Part shown: in pieces, positions 59,484-64,000 of the stretch | Layout: the number at the start of each line of letters is the position of its first letter | How positions within the stretch are numbered: position 1 is the first letter of the stretch | Assembly (NCBI GenBank): GCA_025331445.1 | Contig: JAIWNE010000027.1 | Span: 62,001-126,000, forward strand | Source: Blakeslea trispora | Taxonomy: Eukaryota > Mucoromycota > Mucoromycetes > Mucorales > Choanephoraceae | DNA length: 64,000 nucleotides | Direction: 5' to 3' | Notes under the pieces: generated by a model | Databases searched by the model: none | What the model saw: only the letters and a program-made list of their open reading frames with translations | Told to the model about the DNA's origin: nothing | Translations under genes and position numbers: made by a program

Positions 59484-61945
59484 CTACATGTCTGCCTTTT
59501 TATTACGTAAGCGCATTTCACGCTCATACTCTAATGCTTCATGTGTCATTTTTCTAGTCTTGGCCGAATGAATGTGTCGATTCAATCGTGTATAAGGAGA
59601 ATCTGGCTTTTTTCGAATATCAATCAAGGCAGACTTTTTCTTTTTCTGTTTCTGTTTGGGAGGATCTATTTCGAGTAATTCCCAGAGATTCTTCATGACT
59701 TGTGTATCGGGTGGTTTGGTGGCAGGACCATATTCTTCTTCTTCTCTTTGTCTTTCTTCTGCTGCCTTTATTTCAAGTGCTCTCTCTTCTTCATCCAAAG
59801 GCATGCTTTCATCATCTCGAGGAATGATCTTTCCATGAAACGGACAGGTCACAAGGTCTTTACGAGGACATAGTCCACCATTGCGCAAAGGATGCTTACA
59901 TGCCTGTTATTTGATGAGTAAAGAAACAATCTGTTGTTTACAATAACCATTACCTGAAGTTCTTTGGGTGCTTTTGATTGATAATAAAGAGGTCTTTTTC
60001 TTAATTCCTCAAGTAAATGTTTAGGCATCTCATTTGAGCCTTCACCAGTACCCATAAATCGATGATCTCTTTCTATAGAAAAAAAAAAAAGATTGAATAT
60101 CTGTTATTGCTTTGAAATGGCTTGTAATTTACCTATGCCACTGGTATTGAATTGAACATGATCTTTATCCCAATAATACAAGTCATCTCCCCACTATTTT
60201 TTTAAAACAATATAGTTAATAACAATAGCTGTATTATCTCGAGATAAACATTACCTCAACAACAGGTGCCTGCTTTAGTAGCTCTACAAGTGATCTAATG
60301 TCAGAAGAAGCAACAGATAGTTATAAACAAGACTTGCCTTCTTTTTCACTATCTAGCTTTTCTTTTCCTTTTGTCTCGGGTCTATTTAATGTCTGATTAA
60401 CACGAGCCCATTCGTTTGATAGGCAATACTTACACCAAAGATGAGTTGGAGGTAGGTAAAGTATAAGTAACATCTTCTATCATATTAGGATCATAAGAGA
60501 GGGGAAAGATACGCTGTAATGGAGGCAATGCTGAACTACTGATCGCCTTTTGATCCGCTTTCTTTTTCGTCTCTGCCTTCACATCCACCTCTTCAAACAA
60601 TTCATCGCCATAATCATCCTCTTCTTCTTCTTCAACGGAGAGTAAACTAGGCTTCTCTCGAGGTGGGTTGAGTTGGATTCCCAAGAGTTGACATTTCCTC
60701 AGGGCATCATTCAGGTCTTCTTTTAACCGAGTAAGCTCTTTAAGCTGATTTTCCTTTTCTGTCGTTTCCTATTTTGTAATAGTTAGTATGATGATGGTTA
60801 TTCCAAAGGGGGAGAATCAACTTGCAACAAATTCAATCTTCATAATAGCGTGTATCCAATCATTGATCTGTGTTGCATGCTTTGAATGAGCTAAAGTATA
60901 GGCTTCTCTTAGTTGATCAAACACAATTTGATTTTCCTCTGTCTCTTTTGCTTCTTCCATCAAGGAGGATTCTGACAGATCAATTGTGATTCTGTATCGA
61001 TTGGATCCAAGACCGTGCATTCTGATTGGCTAAAACAATGTTGAGTAACAACTGATAGATGATATACATGCTTACCTCTTGAGAGACATGCGTAGGTTGA
61101 TAAGATTCATTTAATAGAGCATCAAAATCAAGGTCTTGATCAGCCATGTTCTTGGGAATCAGAATCTCAAAACAACCTTCCATCTGAGTCAAATTGTCTC
61201 GAATCAACTCTATACGCTGCTTGATCTCTTGTTGTAATGCATGCCATCTACTGGTATGCACTGCTTTTCGTCTTGCCTATTTCTCAACCCATAAGTAAAG
61301 CATTCCGTGGTGATTTGTCTTACTTTACCTGAACATCATTAGAAGAAGGGTGATGGCTGGCATGAATGGAGGCCAAAGATGGATGATCTCGATCAAATTC
61401 CGATAGAAAATCATAGGCAATACTCAATTGACGGTATTTCTCACCGTAACGTATAAACCATGCCTTGATAAGAGCAGCTGTATACTGTTTGAGTTGATTG
61501 GCTACCTGAACTGGAGGTGGTAGTTTTTTACCCCCAACACCCAGTGTCAGTTGAGTAAAGACCGGGAAGTCTTCGGTAAGGGCATCCCGAAAGTATCGGG
61601 AACGTTCAAAGAGTTGTTCAATCAATTGAACAGAGGCATATCGAATCTAATATAAAATGATTCCCTTTTCTTTTTTAATAAAAGGGGGGGGCGTATTAAA
61701 TCGTGCTTGGATTTCTTTACTTGAGCGTGTTTTTTTCTTAGTTGGACCATGATGCAGTCAAATGCCATTTGTACATGGAGATCTGTTTGTTTGCAAATAG
61801 ACTTGATAGTCTTATGTGTGCCTTTAAATATCAGCCTTGTTGTATGGTTTAAGTAAATTACCTTTAACTTGTCTCTATCCAAAGTCCATTCGCCTGTTTC
61901 GGTAATCTGCTTTATTAGTTGACTTAATTTCTCTGCTGTATCCAT
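59484..61945 (-). CDS. UVSSA: UV-stimulated scaffold protein A (UVSSA) homologue
   Basis: Transcription-coupled repair factor that brings USP7 and TFIIH to stalled RNA polymerase II. Ten exons: 61945-61862, 61810-61721, 61646-61329, 61276-61076, 61029-60826, 60768-60434, 60294-60255, 60193-60133, 60072-59954 and 59903-59484; 623 residues. An ENTH/VHS-like N-terminus (DLHVQMAFDCIMVQLRKKHA, IRYASVQLIEQLFERSRYFR) is followed by a coiled coil and an acidic region (VEEEEEDDYGDELFEE). The C-terminal UVSSA domain has APVVEWGDDLYYWDKDH, DHRFMGTGEG, the zinc-binding CKHPLRNGGLC...TCPFHG, and KIIPRDDESMPLD. Intron 5 appears to start GCAAGT. Intron 6 (60295-60433) is unusually long (139 nt). It is head-to-head with FAF2 across 94 bp. 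Confidence 0.93.
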
Positions 61946-62039
61946 TTTGCATAAAAGAAAAAAAAAGCAAGAAAACTCTCCGCAGTGTCATACCAACAAT
62001 TTCACCTTTTTTTTTTTCTTTATTTTTTTTTCTTACACG
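61946..62039. promoter_or_regulatory. 94-bp divergent promoter between UVSSA and FAF2
   Basis: Only 94 bases separate the two start codons, so promoters and leaders of both genes must overlap here. It is A-rich on the left and T-rich on the right (T tract 62007-62031). No recognised transcription-factor site. Confidence 0.5.
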
Positions 62040-63536
62040 ATGGTGTTGACAGAAGAAGAAAGAGAGAAACTAGCACAATATCAAGCAAGTCTTTTCTTAG
62101 CAAAAAAAAAAAGCAAATTGCCTTGTTACTCATCATTACTTTAGGCCATTACTCAATTAAGAGATGGAGAAGAAGGTGCAAGACAGTTGGCTGAACATGA
62201 CTGGAATATAGAAGTAAAAAAAAGAAGTCTTTGTTGTCATTCTTTTCTTTTTTATTTACTTTTTTTTTTCTTATTAGAGAGCCATTCAACATTTCTTTGA
62301 TAATGAAAAGAGACCATCAACACCACCACCACCAGCACCACCACCACCAGTCAGAAGAACTCAACCCACTCGATTCTCTCTTTTCTCACTGTTATTTTGG
62401 CCCTTTGGACTAGCCTGGAACATCAGTTGGTCTATCCTGTCCTTTGCCAGACGCTTCTTATCTCGACCCATCCAGGACAGACCAAGACATCCTCGTAGCT
62501 TGGCTATTGAATTCAAGCGTCAGTTTGAAGCCAGCTATGGTACAACCCACCTTGACTTTTTTGAAGGTGGTTATTCTCAAGCACTTGAAAAGGCCAAGTC
62601 AGAACTCTTGTTTCTCTTGGTGATACTTCACTCCTCAGACCATGAAAAGACAGAACAGTTCTGTCAAGAGACTCTGACTTCACCCGATCTGATCCAGTTT
62701 GTTCAAGACCAACGACTTCTTGTCTGGGCAGGTGATGTTGCTCAATCAGAGGCACATAAAGTCAGTGGCACACTTCAGGCTACCACTTTCCCCTTTATGG
62801 GCCTGATTGCCCTTCAGGGTCAGATGCCACCCAAGATGACAGTGATTGAACGAATCGAAGGTAGTTGTCATCCACAAGAACTAATCAGTCAGTTAACGCA
62901 TGCGATCGAACGTCATGGTGCTGTGCTTCATCGTCTTCAAAACGAACGAGAGCAAAGAGAGAGAGAGCGTCAGTTGAGAGTCGATCAGGATGCAGCTTAT
63001 CATCAGTCCTTGAAGGCCGATCAAGAAAAGGCACGCAAACAACAAGAAGAACAGGAAGCCAAGGCAAGAGAGGAACAGGAGAGAGTGTTGGCTTTGGAGA
63101 AGAGAGAACGAGAGGCACAGAAGAGAAGTCAGTATATTCAATACCTTTATGCCCAGCTACCTCCAGAACCCTCCAGTCAACAAGAAGGTCCATTGGCCAA
63201 AATCAATTTCCGTTTGGCGAATGGAGACCGTGTCGTACGTCAATTTGAAGCCAAGGCCACTGTGAATGTAAGTCGCATATTGAAGATAGAAACAACACAC
63301 TCATTCTCTATTGTTGTTAGACCCTCTATCAATTTGTGGAAGTCTATCCATTATGGAAGCAACATCAACCTCAACAGACAGTAGAGGCACCTACGGACTA
63401 TCAACACCAATACCAATTCACGCTTCACACTACATTTCCCCGTACCGAATTCCCACCCGATACCACTCCTTTGATGGATATTCCTAGTTTATGGCCCAGT
63501 GCTACTTTAGTGGTAGAAGAGAATGAAGATCAATAA
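62040..63536 (+). CDS. FAF2/UBXD8-type UBX protein (p97/Cdc48 adaptor of the ER)
   Basis: Membrane-embedded Cdc48/p97 cofactor of ER-associated degradation and lipid-droplet control. Four exons: 62040-62084, 62145-62213, 62278-63267 and 63321-63536; 439 residues (human FAF2 445). Order: UBA (KLAQYQAITQLRDGEEGARQ, LAEHDWNIERAIQHFF), a Pro-rich linker, a hydrophobic hairpin (FSLFSLLFWPFGLAWNISWS), a thioredoxin-like UAS domain (LDFFEGGYSQALEKAKSELL, LLVWAGDV), a long Glu/Arg coiled coil, and a C-terminal UBX domain (KINFRLANGDRVVRQFEAKA, TLYQFVEVYPLW). Exon 1 ends in CAA followed by GCAAGT; only this GC donor joins AQYQ to AITQ in frame. The stop is 13 bp from the stop of the gene at the right edge. 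Confidence 0.92.
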
Positions 63537-63549
63537 AGAAATAAGGATT

Positions 63550-64000
63550 TTATTTTAAGCCATGAGGGGTATCTTTATGGGTTCGAATATGGTCTAATGT
63601 ATCTTCTCTTCCTATCTGTGCTTCAACGATATGCTCTAATGCCATGGGTATATCAAAGGAAGAGACAGGCTGAGCATATTGATAGAGTAGCTTAATTATA
63701 TGATGCATGGTGTAGGCTTGACAATAGCCCCTGGGGTATTTTGTGAAAAAGTGAGCAAAGACCTGACAGAACAAGCGACGATCCTCTCCAGGACCAAGCA
63801 GGGTAGTGGGGTAAGACACTAAGGTACTGACCATCTTGAGTTGATTGGATCGTCTTGCTGTCATCTCACTCGATCGAAAGGATTCTTCAAACAAGATTGA
63901 CAAACAGACTTCCCAGATATCACTACGAGCCAGCGGATCAAATTCACTCATGGGAGCAAAGATGTCAAGCAATTTTGGTTTCTCCAGTATTGACTGGTAA
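63550..64000 (-). CDS. 3' end of an unidentified protein gene, partial
   Basis: Minus-strand frame open from the window edge to the stop at 63550, at least 149 residues. The visible part is helical and non-repetitive: SILEKPKLLDIFAPMSEFDP, DIWEVCLSILFEESFRSSEM, RRLFCQVFAHFFTKYPRGYC and ALEHIVEAQIGREDTLDHI. No cofactor motif, membrane helix or signal is seen, and I do not recognise the family. The pattern of amphipathic helices suggests a HEAT/ARM-like or other all-helical repeat scaffold, which is only a guess. The start and most of the protein lie outside the window. Convergent with the FAF2 homologue with 13 bp between stop codons. Confidence 0.75.
   Translation of the reverse strand, partial: YQSILEKPKLLDIFAPMSEFDPLARSDIWEVCLSILFEESFRSSEMTARRSNQLKMVSTLVSYPTTLLGPGEDRRLFCQVFAHFFTKYPRGYCQAYTMHHIIKLLYQYAQPVSSFDIPMALEHIVEAQIGREDTLDHIRTHKDTPHGLK

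Overview
This window looks like nuclear DNA from a Mucoromycota (Mucorales-type) fungus. It is AT-rich, with many A/T homopolymer tracts and short introns (mostly about 45-80 nt, GT-AG). Protein-coding genes are dense on both strands, and the families are typical of an early-diverging fungus (Yak1, alpha-arrestin, GT62, exocyst Sec15, UreD, UVSSA, DDX41). The family-level identification comes from my reading of the translated exons; the species cannot be named. I placed splice sites by eye. For nearly all spliced genes the exon lengths sum to a multiple of three and the joined frame follows the family.

Layout. 1-179 holds a fragment of a PI3K-like kinase (DNA-PKcs-like), followed by a repeat-bearing gap. 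1.5-3.1 kb is NOP58. 5.2-9.5 kb is a CSC1/TMEM63-type channel. 9.7-12.8 kb is a BRAP2-like RING/ZnF-UBP protein, tail-to-tail with a mitochondrial citrate carrier. 13.3-18.5 kb has a disordered protein and a Yak1/DYRK kinase, which meets the NatB catalytic subunit tail-to-tail. 20-21.8 kb is a head-to-head ZNHIT3/RRP15 pair. 23-27 kb has an alpha-arrestin, a secreted defensin-like peptide and MYG1. 27-32 kb has a single-pass membrane protein, a small orphan ORF and a GH16 enzyme. 32-37 kb has an Sds3/BRMS1-family protein and a SAM plus HMG-box protein. 39-46 kb has an orphan ORF, MUS81, a sugar nucleotidyltransferase and DDX41. 49-55 kb has a SWIRM protein, a GT62 mannosyltransferase with an altered DxD site and UreD. 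55.7-64 kb is compact: SEC15, a TPR protein, UVSSA, the FAF2/UBXD8 homologue and the 3' end of an unidentified gene.

Functional grouping. There is no operon-like pathway cluster. Several genes serve ribosome/snoRNP assembly (NOP58, ZNHIT3, RRP15), DNA repair or transcription-coupled repair (MUS81, UVSSA, the kinase fragment), and secretion or the cell surface (SEC15, GT62, GH16, arrestin). Architecture stands out more than gene content. Many neighbouring genes are convergent, with only 13-46 bp between stop codons. Some head-to-head pairs share short promoters. Three separate introns appear to use the rare GC donor in the same context (GCAAGT). First exons are sometimes tiny (an ATG alone, 9 nt, 18 nt).

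Mobile DNA is limited to short non-autonomous elements with terminal inverted repeats: one family with three copies and one further element. The gaps show no recognisable tRNA, rRNA or intact transposase. The best candidate for something little described is the 78-residue secreted cysteine-rich peptide at 25320-25556.
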